From: Bacteroidales bacterium
Lineage (GTDB): Bacteria; Bacteroidota; Bacteroidia; Bacteroidales; JAIOZK01
DNA: 64,000 bases
Assembly (NCBI GenBank): GCA_021738625.1
Contig: JAIPBS010000017.1
Span: forward strand, 1 to 64,000
Direction: 5' to 3'
Of the stretch, positions 37,783 to 47,230 are shown piece by piece; the stretch's first letter is position 1; each line of letters begins with the position of its first letter. The translations under genes and the position numbers were made by a program. The notes beneath the pieces are model-generated. The model was not told the DNA's origin. It made no database searches and saw only the letters and a list, made by a program, of their open reading frames with translations.

Positions 37783-39033
37783 TCACCAGAGGTTATAGTT
37801 GCGGGTATTCTTGTTGTCGTGATCGGGCCGGGGCCAGGCAGATTGCGCCAGCGGCTTGTCGCCCTGAATGCAGGTTAAATATCCCGGGGAGAATCCTCCT
37901 GTCACATAAATGCGATGGTCATCACCGATCAGGGGCGCATGCGCAGCGCTTGCAGCCGGCGTTGCCCAGTTTAAAGTGCCGTCGTTATTCCAGCATTGGA
38001 TATTGCCGCCGTAATTGCCGGACCATCCGTTTACATAGGCTCTGTTGTCGACATCCACGGCAACGCCATGCGAACCGGAAACCCCGTTCTCGATCATCCA
38101 GTTTTCGGATAGGCCGCCTGTGAAGCAGTGCAAACCTGAGTTTCCGATGAAAGTGTAAATATCCTTATTGGGGCAAATGCTCATCAAGTTAAGTTGCTGT
38201 TCACTTACTGAGATTGTGCTGCCGTCGGCAGAATTGATTTCCATTACTTTGTAAACCGGGTGATGCAGGGAAACCAGCAAATTGCCGCTTTGATTGAAGA
38301 CCATGGAGGTGGCGCTATAGAGCCCGGCTTCCAGCGGTTCTGACGCCCAGTGAAGTTGGCCGGTGGAAGGATCGTAAGAATCTATGTGATGGTTGCCGGT
38401 TCCCTGGTGCCGCCAGTAAACATATAAATTTTCGTTGGGCCCGATGATGGTGTGGCTGGCCCCGTATATGCTTTCCCTGTCGCGGCGCCATTGCATTACG
38501 CCCTCTTTTACCGCAAAGAGCGACCGCACATAAGAGCCCGCTGCAATGTTGGAACAATAGATCATGTGATCCTCTCCGACGGCGAGCCAGCCGATCTGGG
38601 TATGATAGGGGTCCGGAGCTTCCCAGGTCCATTTGAACTGGCCGTCAGCGGGGTTGATGGCGTAAAGGGTTAAAAAACCGATCACATAAAGCGTCCCGTC
38701 CGGGCCGATGGCGATGTTGCTGCTGGTGCCGACGTGGTCCAGCTCTTCCGTTACCCACCTGACGGTGCTGTCGGGATTGATGGCATAGATCCTGGCGGGA
38801 ACCCAGGTGGTTGTGGCGCCGCCCACGGCAACGTAAACGGTGCCGTCGTCTGCCAGTGCAGGCTGGGATACGATGCCGACATCATCAGCGGTTTCCCAGG
38901 TCCAGAGGATGGTGCCGGCTTCTTCTGTTGGCCCCGAATCAGGATCGTCATCCTTATCAATACAAGCTGAGAAAAAGAGGGTAACTGATGTCAAAATGAG
39001 AATTGAAAATGCTTTAAGGAATTTTGCGTGCAT
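37783..39033 (-). CDS. PQQ-like beta-propeller lipoprotein
   Basis: This 416-residue lipoprotein has lipobox FFSAC at about residue 24, then an acidic linker DKDDDPDSG. The body is built of PQQ-enzyme-like blades with patterns such as DGTVYVAVGG, DGTLYVIGFLTLYAINPADG and NRAYVNGWSGNYGG. The PQQ-binding residues of real quinoproteins are not evident, so it is better seen as a BamB/YncE-like propeller scaffold. It is probably on the outer face of a membrane. It has no same-strand neighbour nearby. Confidence 0.82.
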   Translation of the reverse strand: MHAKFLKAFSILILTSVTLFFSACIDKDDDPDSGPTEEAGTILWTWETADDVGIVSQPALADDGTVYVAVGGATTTWVPARIYAINPDSTVRWVTEELDHVGTSSNIAIGPDGTLYVIGFLTLYAINPADGQFKWTWEAPDPYHTQIGWLAVGEDHMIYCSNIAAGSYVRSLFAVKEGVMQWRRDRESIYGASHTIIGPNENLYVYWRHQGTGNHHIDSYDPSTGQLHWASEPLEAGLYSATSMVFNQSGNLLVSLHHPVYKVMEINSADGSTISVSEQQLNLMSICPNKDIYTFIGNSGLHCFTGGLSENWMIENGVSGSHGVAVDVDNRAYVNGWSGNYGGNIQCWNNDGTLNWATPAASAAHAPLIGDDHRIYVTGGFSPGYLTCIQGDKPLAQSAWPRPDHDNKNTRNYNLW

Positions 39034-39358
39034 GACATAAATGTTTTTGCGAAATATAAGTATTCACAGAAATATTTTAAAAGAAAGCCGATAAGTGTCC
39101 GTTTCTAATTATTAATTGCAAAGGATGAGTTAGGATTTGATATTCCGGATAGGGTGATTGGATCAAGCGTAACAGCCACTGATTCACGAATAAAATCTTA
39201 ATATGAATGCCACGGATGGGATTGGATGGATGGTTGTATGGTCGCATGATTGAAGCAGGCAGTAATTTATTGTAATTGATGGTAATTCAATGCAATTTAT
39301 TGGGGATTCATTGTTTCGGAGAAGCCCCTTATACCTTTATAACTCTAAAAGCTTTCTA
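39034..39358. other. Intergenic region, nothing recognised
   Basis: No open frame, hairpin with T-tract or promoter box stands out. There are direct repeats of a loose kind (TAATTTATTGTAATTGATGGTAATTCAATGCAATTTATTG around 39262-39302, and TGGATGGATGG) that look like simple-sequence drift. Confidence 0.4.
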
Positions 39359-40999
39359 CTACCCTTTACTTTCCCAATCCTCAATATATTCCTCAACGAT
39401 TTTTTTGAGGGATTCGGCTATGGTCACATAGGCTTCATCCGTCAGGTTAGCCAGTGAAACCCGCACCGACCATTCAGGCGCATCGAAACCGCCTCCGTTC
39501 AGCAGAACCACAGAACACAGCTCAGCCAGCCTGAACAGGATGTCGACCGGCTCATAATTCTTTTTCAGGTATTTGGCGAAATCCTTTCCGTAATTCTTTT
39601 TGGCCCAGAGCATCACATCCAGCTCGGCATAATAATCCGCGCTGGCCGGGTTGTGTTTGATCTCGAACCCCATGCCTTCAAACAAAAGATGATAACGATG
39701 TTGAACGATTTTCTGTGCAAGCTGTTTGTATGCGTTTTCCTTATCGAACAATGCAAAAGCCGCAAACAGCATCATCTGGATTTGTTGCGGCAGGGAGAGG
39801 CCAGCCGTGTGGTTGAGCGCCACCATACGGCTGTCGGCTACCATGCGGTCGATAAATTTTAGTTTTTCGGGATGCAGGTGGATGCTATTATATCTTTTGA
39901 ATAGCTTGTTCTTTTTGCTTTGGGGCAATTCCTTTATCATCCTGTCATAAATATTTTTTTCATGCAGGGCGATCACACCCAGCCGCCATCCCGTGCAGCC
40001 GAAGTATTTTGAGAAAGAATAAACCCCCAGGGTGTTGTGCGGGATTTCCGCCATCAACGAGCGGAAGCCGTTCACAAAGGTTCCGTAAACATCGTCCGTT
40101 ATGAACATCAGGTTGGGATTGTCCTTTTTAACGATGTCGACGATCTTTTTTCTTTCCTGTTCGCTTAAAGCAACCGAGGGCGGGTTGCTAGGATTCACCA
40201 GGAAGGCGACTTTAATGTCGGGATTTTTCAGCTTATCCAGTTCTTTGTCGGGGTATTCCCAGTTGTGGTCGCCTTCTTTGGATAAGCCCCTTGCTTTGAT
40301 GTGGGTTACCTTAAACTTAAAGCGGTCCAGTTCGGGGATTTCAATATAGGGTGTGAACACCGGCACAAACAATGCTACCTTGTCTTCCCGGTCCACCAAA
40401 AAATTTTGCATAAGCGAATCGAAAATGTAGCACATGGCGGCTGTACCGCCTTCCACCGCAAAAAGATCATATTTGCCTTTGGGTGGTTTGCCCGCGCACA
40501 TTTCCTGAGCCAGATAGTCATGCACAATGGCTTCCGGATGCCTGAGCATGCGGTCGGGTACGGGATACTGGTCGCCGATCACCCCTTCTGCCAGTTCGTG
40601 CACAAAGGCGTCGGGATCGAAGCCTTGTTTTTCTTCGCCATAGTTATAAAGCTTTTGCAGGAGTTGCTGCCCGGCTTCATGTTGGTTTTTGGAAAGGAAG
40701 TTTTCAAATCTTTCAGCGATCCCTTTAACCCCGGGGATACCGGCAAGACCTTCTTTATGGTCCATGCTTCTGCGGCATTCTTGCAGGCCGAATTTTCCCA
40801 GCAGGAAAAAGGCTTCCCTGGGCAGGGTTGCGATCCAGTTGGGATTGCCCCTGCCGGCATTCAGCATGGCGTGGCTGCTTTTGTCGTAGCTTTTTTCAGC
40901 CAGTGCGATCAGGTTGTTTTTCAATTCAAACGGACTCATGTGCTCAAGCGTCTTTTCGGTTGAGCGGGTGGTATTGATCTTTTCAGGTTTCTTTTTCAT
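39359..40999 (-). CDS. aspD: Aspartate 4-decarboxylase
   Basis: This 546-residue PLP enzyme of fold type I converts aspartate to alanine and CO2, and may also transaminate. The start at 40999 (MKKKPEKINT) is chosen because an upstream extension overlaps aspT and has no family similarity. The PLP lysine is Lys331 in YSFSKYFGCTGWRLG; other active-site pieces are AVEGGTAAMCY, FLVNPSNPPS and ITDDVYG. The family is longer than ordinary aminotransferases by an N-terminal region of about 120 residues, as seen here. It follows the AspT-type antiporter by 11 bp; the pair forms a proton-consuming Asp/Ala cycle. Confidence 0.93.
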   Translation of the reverse strand: MKKKPEKINTTRSTEKTLEHMSPFELKNNLIALAEKSYDKSSHAMLNAGRGNPNWIATLPREAFFLLGKFGLQECRRSMDHKEGLAGIPGVKGIAERFENFLSKNQHEAGQQLLQKLYNYGEEKQGFDPDAFVHELAEGVIGDQYPVPDRMLRHPEAIVHDYLAQEMCAGKPPKGKYDLFAVEGGTAAMCYIFDSLMQNFLVDREDKVALFVPVFTPYIEIPELDRFKFKVTHIKARGLSKEGDHNWEYPDKELDKLKNPDIKVAFLVNPSNPPSVALSEQERKKIVDIVKKDNPNLMFITDDVYGTFVNGFRSLMAEIPHNTLGVYSFSKYFGCTGWRLGVIALHEKNIYDRMIKELPQSKKNKLFKRYNSIHLHPEKLKFIDRMVADSRMVALNHTAGLSLPQQIQMMLFAAFALFDKENAYKQLAQKIVQHRYHLLFEGMGFEIKHNPASADYYAELDVMLWAKKNYGKDFAKYLKKNYEPVDILFRLAELCSVVLLNGGGFDAPEWSVRVSLANLTDEAYVTIAESLKKIVEEYIEDWESKG

Positions 41000-41010
41000 G
41001 CTTATGGTTT

Positions 41011-42714
41011 TTAACTGAACAGAAGTACGATGATAATTCCCCCTATGATGAGCAGGGTATTTCCGAGGGCGTAGGTAACCGTATAACCCAGGGCCGGCAG
41101 CCTGCTTTCGAGCGAATCCTGCACGGCCGGCAAAGCTGCGGTTGTGACCCTTGCCCCACAGCAACAACCCAGTCCCAATGCGGGTTCGAACTTAAAGATG
41201 TATCTGGCCATAATAAGACCGAATAGGAGCGGAATGAGAGAAGCGACCGCTCCAATCACAAAAAGCATCACTCCAACCTCCTTGAAACCTGCCACAAAGC
41301 CTGGTCCGGCGGTGATGCCCACCACGGCGATAAATGCATTCAACCCGAGGGTGTTCATGATCCAGAGCGAGGGTTCGGGGATTTGTGCAAAGGTGGGGTG
41401 TTTGGAGCGCAACCAGCCCAAGATCAGGCCGGCGATCAAAGCGCCGCCGCTGGTGCTCAGGCTGATGGTGGCCTTGCCGATCTGTATGGCCAGCACCCCG
41501 ATCAGTCCGCCCAGCAAAATGCCCAGGCCCACCGAGATCAGGTCGGTTTTTTCGGTTTCCACATCAGGATATCCTAGGATCTTTACGGCTTTATCAACGT
41601 CTTCTTTCGATCCAACAAGCTTCAGCATATCCCCTTTGTGCAAGGGAGTGTTCGGCAAAAGCGGCAGTTCGGTTCCGCCCCGGCTGTGCGACTGAATGCT
41701 TACCCTGAAATCATAGCTTTGTTTGCTTAACTCCCTGATGGTCATGCCATGCACTTTTTTGTTGGTGAGCAATACCTTCACATGATCCACCTTGAAATCG
41801 AGTAGTTTCCTGTCGTAAATTTCTTTGCCGATCTCTTTGCGCTCGGTGATCAGGTATTCGCCCCTGCCCTGCAACACAATATCGTCGTGCACTTTGAAGC
41901 GATAATTCGAGAAATCATCCACCGCTTCTTTTTCGCCCACTTTCCTCAAGCGCTTTACATAAATCCGGTGTCCCTTTTCAACAAAGTACTTTTCAAGCTC
42001 TTTTGCGGTTTTTCCAACTGCAATGCTGTTTTCATCCAGGTTATAGGCACGGAATACAATGGTCGAAAAAGAAGAGATCATATCGGGCTGGTCACCGGAG
42101 TCGACGCCAAGTTTTTTCTCCAGTTCTTTACATTGCTGCCTTACTTTTTTTAGACCGCCCCAGAACATCGGGCCGATCTGGGCCAGGAAAAAGGCCGATC
42201 CGATGGTGCCGAAAAGATAAGTGACCGCATAGCAAACTGGGATAGCGTTGATCATGTTTTGCTTACTTGTTTCGTCAATGTCCAGGGAGCGGATGGTATC
42301 TGCGCCCACACCGATCACAGCAGAAATGGTTTGTGCCCCTGAGAAAAGCCCTGCCGCCTGCCCGGCATTGTATCCCATCATTTTGGCAAGCAGCCAGGTG
42401 GCCACAAGGGCGATGATGGCAATCACCGTGGTGAAGATCAGCTGGGGGATACCCGACTTTTTCAGGCTGTTGAAAAACTGCGGCCCCACGCTATAACCCA
42501 CCGAAAACAGGAAGATCAAAAAGAAGATCTGTTTGACGTCTCCGGAAATATCGATTTTCATCTGCCCGACCAGCACACCCACAAGCAGCACACTTGTCAC
42601 ATTGCCTAATGAAAAGGTTTTATAGCGAAAACGACCGATAAAAAATCCCAGTGCGATAGTCAGGAAAATAGCCAGGGTGGGGTTCTCCTGAAGCGTTTTT
42701 ATAAACCATTCCAT
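41011..42714 (-). CDS. aspT: Aspartate:alanine antiporter (AspT/YidE family)
   Basis: This 567-residue inner-membrane carrier has five to six N-terminal helices (from FLTIALGFFIGRF onward), two cytoplasmic TrkA-C domains between about 205 and 375 (SKQSYDFRVSIQSHSRGG, PLHKGDMLKLVGSKEDV), and five to six C-terminal helices ending in ALGNTLLIIGGIIIVLLFS. This layout is diagnostic of the AspT/YidE group. The adjacent aspartate decarboxylase fixes the substrate as aspartate in, alanine out. Exchange moves net negative charge inward and creates membrane potential. Confidence 0.9.
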   Translation of the reverse strand: MEWFIKTLQENPTLAIFLTIALGFFIGRFRYKTFSLGNVTSVLLVGVLVGQMKIDISGDVKQIFFLIFLFSVGYSVGPQFFNSLKKSGIPQLIFTTVIAIIALVATWLLAKMMGYNAGQAAGLFSGAQTISAVIGVGADTIRSLDIDETSKQNMINAIPVCYAVTYLFGTIGSAFFLAQIGPMFWGGLKKVRQQCKELEKKLGVDSGDQPDMISSFSTIVFRAYNLDENSIAVGKTAKELEKYFVEKGHRIYVKRLRKVGEKEAVDDFSNYRFKVHDDIVLQGRGEYLITERKEIGKEIYDRKLLDFKVDHVKVLLTNKKVHGMTIRELSKQSYDFRVSIQSHSRGGTELPLLPNTPLHKGDMLKLVGSKEDVDKAVKILGYPDVETEKTDLISVGLGILLGGLIGVLAIQIGKATISLSTSGGALIAGLILGWLRSKHPTFAQIPEPSLWIMNTLGLNAFIAVVGITAGPGFVAGFKEVGVMLFVIGAVASLIPLLFGLIMARYIFKFEPALGLGCCCGARVTTAALPAVQDSLESRLPALGYTVTYALGNTLLIIGGIIIVLLFS

Positions 42715-42770
42715 ATATGTTAAATTTAATTCATTATAGCCAGGTGATATGGTCTTAGTTTAATACCAAA

Positions 42771-42778
42771 CAAATATA
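42771..42778 (-). promoter_or_regulatory. Promoter -7 box for aspT-aspD
   Basis: TATATTTG on the minus strand matches the consensus. The -33 region is only TTTTC about 19 bp upstream. The leader would be about 50 nt. The dispersed repeat copy B begins about 30 bp upstream of the box. Confidence 0.5.
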
Positions 42779-42808
42779 ATACATTGTGGATTTATCAGAA
42801 AACAATAT

Positions 42809-42884
42809 TTATACCGATCCTGAACAGGTTTGCAATGATTGACCTCCTGCTCCTATCGGTATAACTGAATCTAACAGAAAAATG
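42809..42884 (-). repeat. Dispersed 77-bp repeat, copy B
   Basis: This is the reverse complement of copy A at 7701-7777, with the terminal repeats TTATACCGAT (42809-42818) and ATCGGTATAAC (42855-42865). The shared segment includes TCAATCATTGCAAACCTGTT. It lies just past the stop codon of the sensor kinase, in the same orientation relative to that gene as copy A has to the SnoaL-like gene, and just upstream of the aspT promoter. Confidence 0.75.
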
Positions 42885-42894
42885 CTTTGCATTT

Positions 42895-44832
42895 TTAATA
42901 AGATTCAGTATATTGCGCGCTTCCATGGGGCAAGGTAAATGTAAACTTACTTCCTTTGCCCTCTTCGCTTTCAACCCATATTGTGCCGCCTTGTTTTTCG
43001 ACAAACTCCTTACAAATAATCAACCCCAGTCCGGTCCCTTTTTCATTATTGGTGCCCGGGGTGGTGCGTTGCTCGTCAAGATCGAAAATTGTTTTCAGGT
43101 TTTCTTTTTTGATGCCAATGCCGTTATCCGATACAGCGATTTCCACTTTTGACGAAGAAGCATCAGGCCAGGCTTCCAGTTTAATATTTCCACCTTCGGG
43201 AGTGTATTTAATGGCATTTGAAATGAGATTACGCAGGATGGCAGCCGTCATATTTTTATCCGCATAAACATGGAGGTTCTCCGGAATGGAATGATCAAAT
43301 TTGATGTTTTTTGCTGATGCTGCAGTAATCAGCAACTCAATGACCTCCATTGTAAGTTCCATCAGATTGATATGCGCACAATGCAAAGCCAGTGCGCCGG
43401 TTTGTGAGCGCACCCAGTCAAGCAGGTTGTCGAGCAAACGCAGACCTTCTTTCGAAGTCTTGTTCATCGACAGGATGATATCCTTTATGGTCTGTTTATC
43501 GAACTCAATATAGTTTTCCTTCAACAAATCGGTGAAAGAGACGATATTGCTTACCGGGCCTTTAAGGTCGTGGGATATGATTCTGAACAATCTGTCTTTG
43601 GTTGCATTGAGTTCGGTCAGCTTCCTGTTTTTGTCGGCAATGGTTTCTGATGTTTTCTTCAACTCCCTGTTTAAGCGCGTCTTAAGAAAATTGTTTCTAT
43701 ATAACACGAAAACAATTAAGCTTAGCAAAAGCACACCGGAAATGACGCCATAGATGACAACATTTTTTCTTTCAATGCGTTGTTCATGCAATTGGTTTTC
43801 GGCAGCAAGCAGTTCATTCTCCTCATGTTTTCGTTGAAGCTGCAAGTAGTTAATCTCTTTTTCTTTTTCTTCATTAAAAATGCTATCACTGTATGCTTTA
43901 TGGATGGCCAGAAACCTATAAGCTTCTTCCCAGTTTTTAAGCAGGGAATATACCTCAGCCAAAATGCCAGTTACTTTTTGAATATCCCATTTCGCCCCAA
44001 TTTCAAGGGCCAGCTTGAAGCTTCTCATGGCATATTCAATGCTTTTTTCATGGTGGCCCAGGTGTTTCTCCGCCTCAGCCAGGTTGGCCAAAGCGTAACA
44101 AATTTCCCATTTGTTGTTGTAATCCGGGTGGTTGATAATGCTTAGGTTATTTTCTATGGCCTTATCATATTCTCCCTTATTGATGAATATCTCGCCTTTA
44201 AGGTTGTAAACGATAACAGCTTCCAGGGGTCTGCCAATGCTACGGTACAGTTTTATGGAGGAGTCAGCGTAAATCAGAGCTGTATCGTAGCTTCCGGCTG
44301 TGTTGTATGCGATACCCAGATTATGGACGTTGATGGCCCATAACAATGTATCCTTGTTTTCTTTGCAAAGTTCAATGGATTGCAGGTGATTATGTATGGC
44401 CTTACCGGTTTTTTCCTGCATGTTCTGTATCAGTCCGATGTTATTCAGCCCGATGGCGATGCCTTTTTTATTGTCAATTTCTTCCCAGATACTCAAAGCC
44501 TCCAAAAAATATTCAAGCGCAAAATCATATTCACCTTTTACATATTTCGCCCCGCCCATTCGACTGATAACATGTGCTTTCTCATTCTGAAGATTGTTTT
44601 TCTCCGCCAGGTCAAGTGCAATGCTCAGGAATTGGATTGCCGAGTCGGGATTGGAATATTTGATTTGCCTTCCCAATTCTCTCAGCAATTCAATTTTGAC
44701 GGTATCATGAGCAGTGTCTTTAATGGCCTGCCACCGTTTAAGCAGGGAGTCGGATTGGCCGACAGAGGCAAAGGTGCAGGTTCCGGCGCCTAACATAAAA
44801 AGAAACAGGATGGTGCGAAAAATCCTTTTCAT
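42895..44832 (-). CDS. TPR-containing sensor histidine kinase
   Basis: This 645-residue kinase starts at 44832 with signal segment MKRIFRTILFLFMLGAG. The periplasmic part is about seven tetratricopeptide repeats to about residue 330. A coiled linker and one membrane helix (VVIYGVISGVLLLSLIVFVLY) follow. The cytoplasmic HisKA H-box is FRIISHDLKGPVSN (about 420). The HATPase has N-box NLISNAIKYTPEGG, G1 DNGIGIKKENL and G2 GTGLGLIICKEFVE. It should phosphorylate a response regulator, but none is adjacent, so it is an orphan kinase. Confidence 0.93.
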   Translation of the reverse strand: MKRIFRTILFLFMLGAGTCTFASVGQSDSLLKRWQAIKDTAHDTVKIELLRELGRQIKYSNPDSAIQFLSIALDLAEKNNLQNEKAHVISRMGGAKYVKGEYDFALEYFLEALSIWEEIDNKKGIAIGLNNIGLIQNMQEKTGKAIHNHLQSIELCKENKDTLLWAINVHNLGIAYNTAGSYDTALIYADSSIKLYRSIGRPLEAVIVYNLKGEIFINKGEYDKAIENNLSIINHPDYNNKWEICYALANLAEAEKHLGHHEKSIEYAMRSFKLALEIGAKWDIQKVTGILAEVYSLLKNWEEAYRFLAIHKAYSDSIFNEEKEKEINYLQLQRKHEENELLAAENQLHEQRIERKNVVIYGVISGVLLLSLIVFVLYRNNFLKTRLNRELKKTSETIADKNRKLTELNATKDRLFRIISHDLKGPVSNIVSFTDLLKENYIEFDKQTIKDIILSMNKTSKEGLRLLDNLLDWVRSQTGALALHCAHINLMELTMEVIELLITAASAKNIKFDHSIPENLHVYADKNMTAAILRNLISNAIKYTPEGGNIKLEAWPDASSSKVEIAVSDNGIGIKKENLKTIFDLDEQRTTPGTNNEKGTGLGLIICKEFVEKQGGTIWVESEEGKGSKFTFTLPHGSAQYTESY

Positions 44833-44911
44833 CAGCGTTGTCCTTAATAATACTTGAATCAATCTCTTACCAAAACCATAGACTGTAACAAATCTTTTAA
44901 ATACCAGTTAT

Positions 44912-44941
44912 CAAAGATAATCAGATGATCAGATTTTTCAA
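44912..44941 (-). promoter_or_regulatory. Promoter of the sensor kinase
   Basis: TTG (44939-44941), 19 bp, then TATCTTTG (44912-44919) on the minus strand fit the Bacteroidota promoter. The leader would be about 70 nt. Confidence 0.6.
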
Positions 44942-45001
44942 AAGACAAATAAACTTTTCAAGGAAATCAGCCAAAATTTTCGTTAATTAATTTTTTTGAT
45001 A

Positions 45002-45009
45002 TAAATTTG
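45002..45009 (+). promoter_or_regulatory. Promoter -7 box of tRNA-Phe
   Basis: TAAATTTG matches TAnnTTTG, 14 bp before the mature tRNA 5' end. The -33 region is TTTT, a weak match. Confidence 0.55.
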
Positions 45010-45023
45010 CAGGCTCAAAATGA

Positions 45024-45096
<73 letters not shown>

Positions 45097-45105
45097 CAAC
45101 AGCTT

Positions 45106-45133
45106 AAGCCCGATTGTGGAATCGGGCTTTTTT
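45106..45133 (+). terminator. Terminator of tRNA-Phe
   Basis: AAGCCCGAT (45106-45114) pairs with ATCGGGCTT (45121-45129) around a 6-nt loop, followed by a run of T to 45133. Confidence 0.9.
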
Positions 45134-45187
45134 CGTAAATGGACTTCTTTTGTTTACTTTTACTATCTGAATCAAGTCTTTACATAA

Positions 45188-45934
45188 ATGAAACTGGTTA
45201 TCGACTTTGGAAATACCTTGAAGAAATTTGCCCTGTTCGAGGGCAATGAGATCGTAAAGCTACGGATCGTCACAGAGCAGGAAGAGCAAAAACTCATCGA
45301 CAGCGCCAATACATTGATAAAAGACTTTGGTTCCGGAATGGTAAAATCAGCGATCATCTCATCTGTTGTAAATTACCCCCGTGGATTCGAACAATTCCTG
45401 AGGGATCGCTTTAAATTCATCGAACTGGATCAAAACACGGCCGTTCCCCTAAACAATCTTTATCAGTCCAAATCCACTCTGGGCAAAGACCGGCTGGCAG
45501 CTGCCGTGGCTGCGCATCAACTTTTCCCTGATTCCAATGTGCTGGCGGTGGTGGCCGGAACATGTATCACCTATGATGTGGTTGATCATTCGGGCAATTA
45601 TCTGGGAGGTGCCATCAGCCCGGGGCTGGACATGCGTTTCAGGGCCTTGCATACTTTTACAGATCAATTGCCGTTATTGGAAGGCAAAGCGGAGACAGGG
45701 ATTACCGGAAAAACCACCGCTGATTCCATCCGGTCGGGAGTGCTTAAAGGCAGCCTTGCCGAGGTGGACGGAATGATCGACAAATATCGCGAATATTATG
45801 ATAATTTAACAATTATTTTGAGCGGCGGTAATCTCGATCATTTTGATAAGAAACTAAAAAATAACATCTTTGCAGTCCCAAATCTTGTTTTGACGGGATT
45901 GAACATAATTTTGGATTTTAATGAAATTGATTAA
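45188..45934 (+). CDS. coaX: Type III pantothenate kinase
   Basis: This 248-residue enzyme of the ASKHA fold phosphorylates pantothenate, the first step of coenzyme A synthesis. Motifs are DFGNT (residues 5-9) for phosphate binding, LGKDRLAAAVAAHQLFP, the catalytic-region AGTCITYDVV, and GGAISPGLDMRFRALHTFT. Its 3' end overlaps the next gene by 14 bp, so it heads the envelope cluster that follows, although its own job is metabolic. Confidence 0.94.
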   Translation: MKLVIDFGNTLKKFALFEGNEIVKLRIVTEQEEQKLIDSANTLIKDFGSGMVKSAIISSVVNYPRGFEQFLRDRFKFIELDQNTAVPLNNLYQSKSTLGKDRLAAAVAAHQLFPDSNVLAVVAGTCITYDVVDHSGNYLGGAISPGLDMRFRALHTFTDQLPLLEGKAETGITGKTTADSIRSGVLKGSLAEVDGMIDKYREYYDNLTIILSGGNLDHFDKKLKNNIFAVPNLVLTGLNIILDFNEID

Positions 45935-47213
45935 AACGGCCGGAAGACTTTTAGCAATTGCAATACTGATCACCGCATGCGCTGAGCTTTATGCTCAGAC
46001 CACCCGCATTAACTCGCCTTACACCTTGTTTGGCATCGGTAACCTGAACAACAACAATGTTAACGCGCGCAGCATGGCTATGGGCGGCATTCAGTTTGGG
46101 TACAGATCGTCAGGAATGATCAATGTGGGCAACCCGGCTTCTTATACAGGTATCGATACGCTTTCTTTTATTTTTGAAGGCGCCATGGTCGGGAATATGG
46201 TTACGATCAAATCCATTGAGAACAGTGAAAGTTCAAACTCGGCCACGCTGGGCTACCTCAGTTTTGGATTCCCGATCACCCGTTGGTGGAAAAGCAGTTT
46301 CGGTCTGATGCCATATAGCAATGTAGGATACAATGTTGCCGAAGACAGAACTGTGGATCAATTTGGCAGGGTGCGTTATATCAGTGACGGATCGGGCGGA
46401 TTTAACCAGGTATATTGGGGTAACGCCATACAGTTAACGAAAAATCTTTCGGTAGGTGTTAATGCTGCCTATGTTTTTGGCTCGATTGATCATGGCATAT
46501 CGGTCACCTTTCCCGATTCAAGTTATTATTTCAGCACCAGAACGGATAAATCAATTACAGCCAGCGATTTTGTTTTTAACTATGGATTGCAGTACACTTT
46601 CTTTTTCAAAAACAACCTGGACCTGACTTTTGGAACCGCTTTTGGAAATGCCACAAACCTCTCAACCGAAAGAGATTATCTGGCCAGATCCTTTTTTGGC
46701 GAGGCCAATGATATCCGCTTTTATAAGGACACCATCAGCCATTACAAAGGAGAAAAAGGTGATATAGTTCTTCCCAGGCATATCGGAGGCGGTTTTGTCA
46801 TTAAAAAGAAAGACAAATGGCTGATCGGAGGAGACGTGAGCTGGCAAAATTGGGAAGAGTATTCTTCTTATGGTTCAACCGATTCCCTTTCCAACAGGAT
46901 GAGTTTTGCCCTGGGCGGTCAATTTACCCCTGATAAATTCAGTATTTTTTCCTATCTGGAAAGGGTTACATACAGATTCGGTATAAGATATACGAACTCA
47001 TACCTTGACATCAGGGGCAATCAATTGAGTGAATTTGGCATAAGTTTTGGTCTTGGGTTGCCTGTATGGAAGTCAAAATCAACATTTAACATTGGCTGTG
47101 AGATAGGCAGATGGGGTACAACTGCCGATGAATTGATTCAGGAAAACTTTGTTAAATTTACACTTGGAATTTCGATTTATGAAAACTGGTTTATTAAACC
47201 GAAATATCATTAA
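45921..47213 (+). CDS. Outer-membrane beta-barrel protein (FadL/OmpP1-like)
   Basis: This 430-residue protein has a signal peptide (AGRLLAIAILITACAELYA). The body alternates short amphipathic strands, for example FVFNYGLQYTFFFKNNLDLTFG and FGISFGLGLPVWKS, as in outer-membrane barrels. Its opening, TRINSPYTLFGIGNLN ... ARSMAMGGI ... NVGNPASYTGID, is the conserved plug region of OmpP1/FadL-like Bacteroidota proteins. FadL proteins admit hydrophobic compounds, but the substrate here is unknown. It is translationally coupled to coaX. Confidence 0.8.
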   Translation: MKLIKTAGRLLAIAILITACAELYAQTTRINSPYTLFGIGNLNNNNVNARSMAMGGIQFGYRSSGMINVGNPASYTGIDTLSFIFEGAMVGNMVTIKSIENSESSNSATLGYLSFGFPITRWWKSSFGLMPYSNVGYNVAEDRTVDQFGRVRYISDGSGGFNQVYWGNAIQLTKNLSVGVNAAYVFGSIDHGISVTFPDSSYYFSTRTDKSITASDFVFNYGLQYTFFFKNNLDLTFGTAFGNATNLSTERDYLARSFFGEANDIRFYKDTISHYKGEKGDIVLPRHIGGGFVIKKKDKWLIGGDVSWQNWEEYSSYGSTDSLSNRMSFALGGQFTPDKFSIFSYLERVTYRFGIRYTNSYLDIRGNQLSEFGISFGLGLPVWKSKSTFNIGCEIGRWGTTADELIQENFVKFTLGISIYENWFIKPKYH

Positions 47214-47230
47214 TAATAGAAAAAATAATC

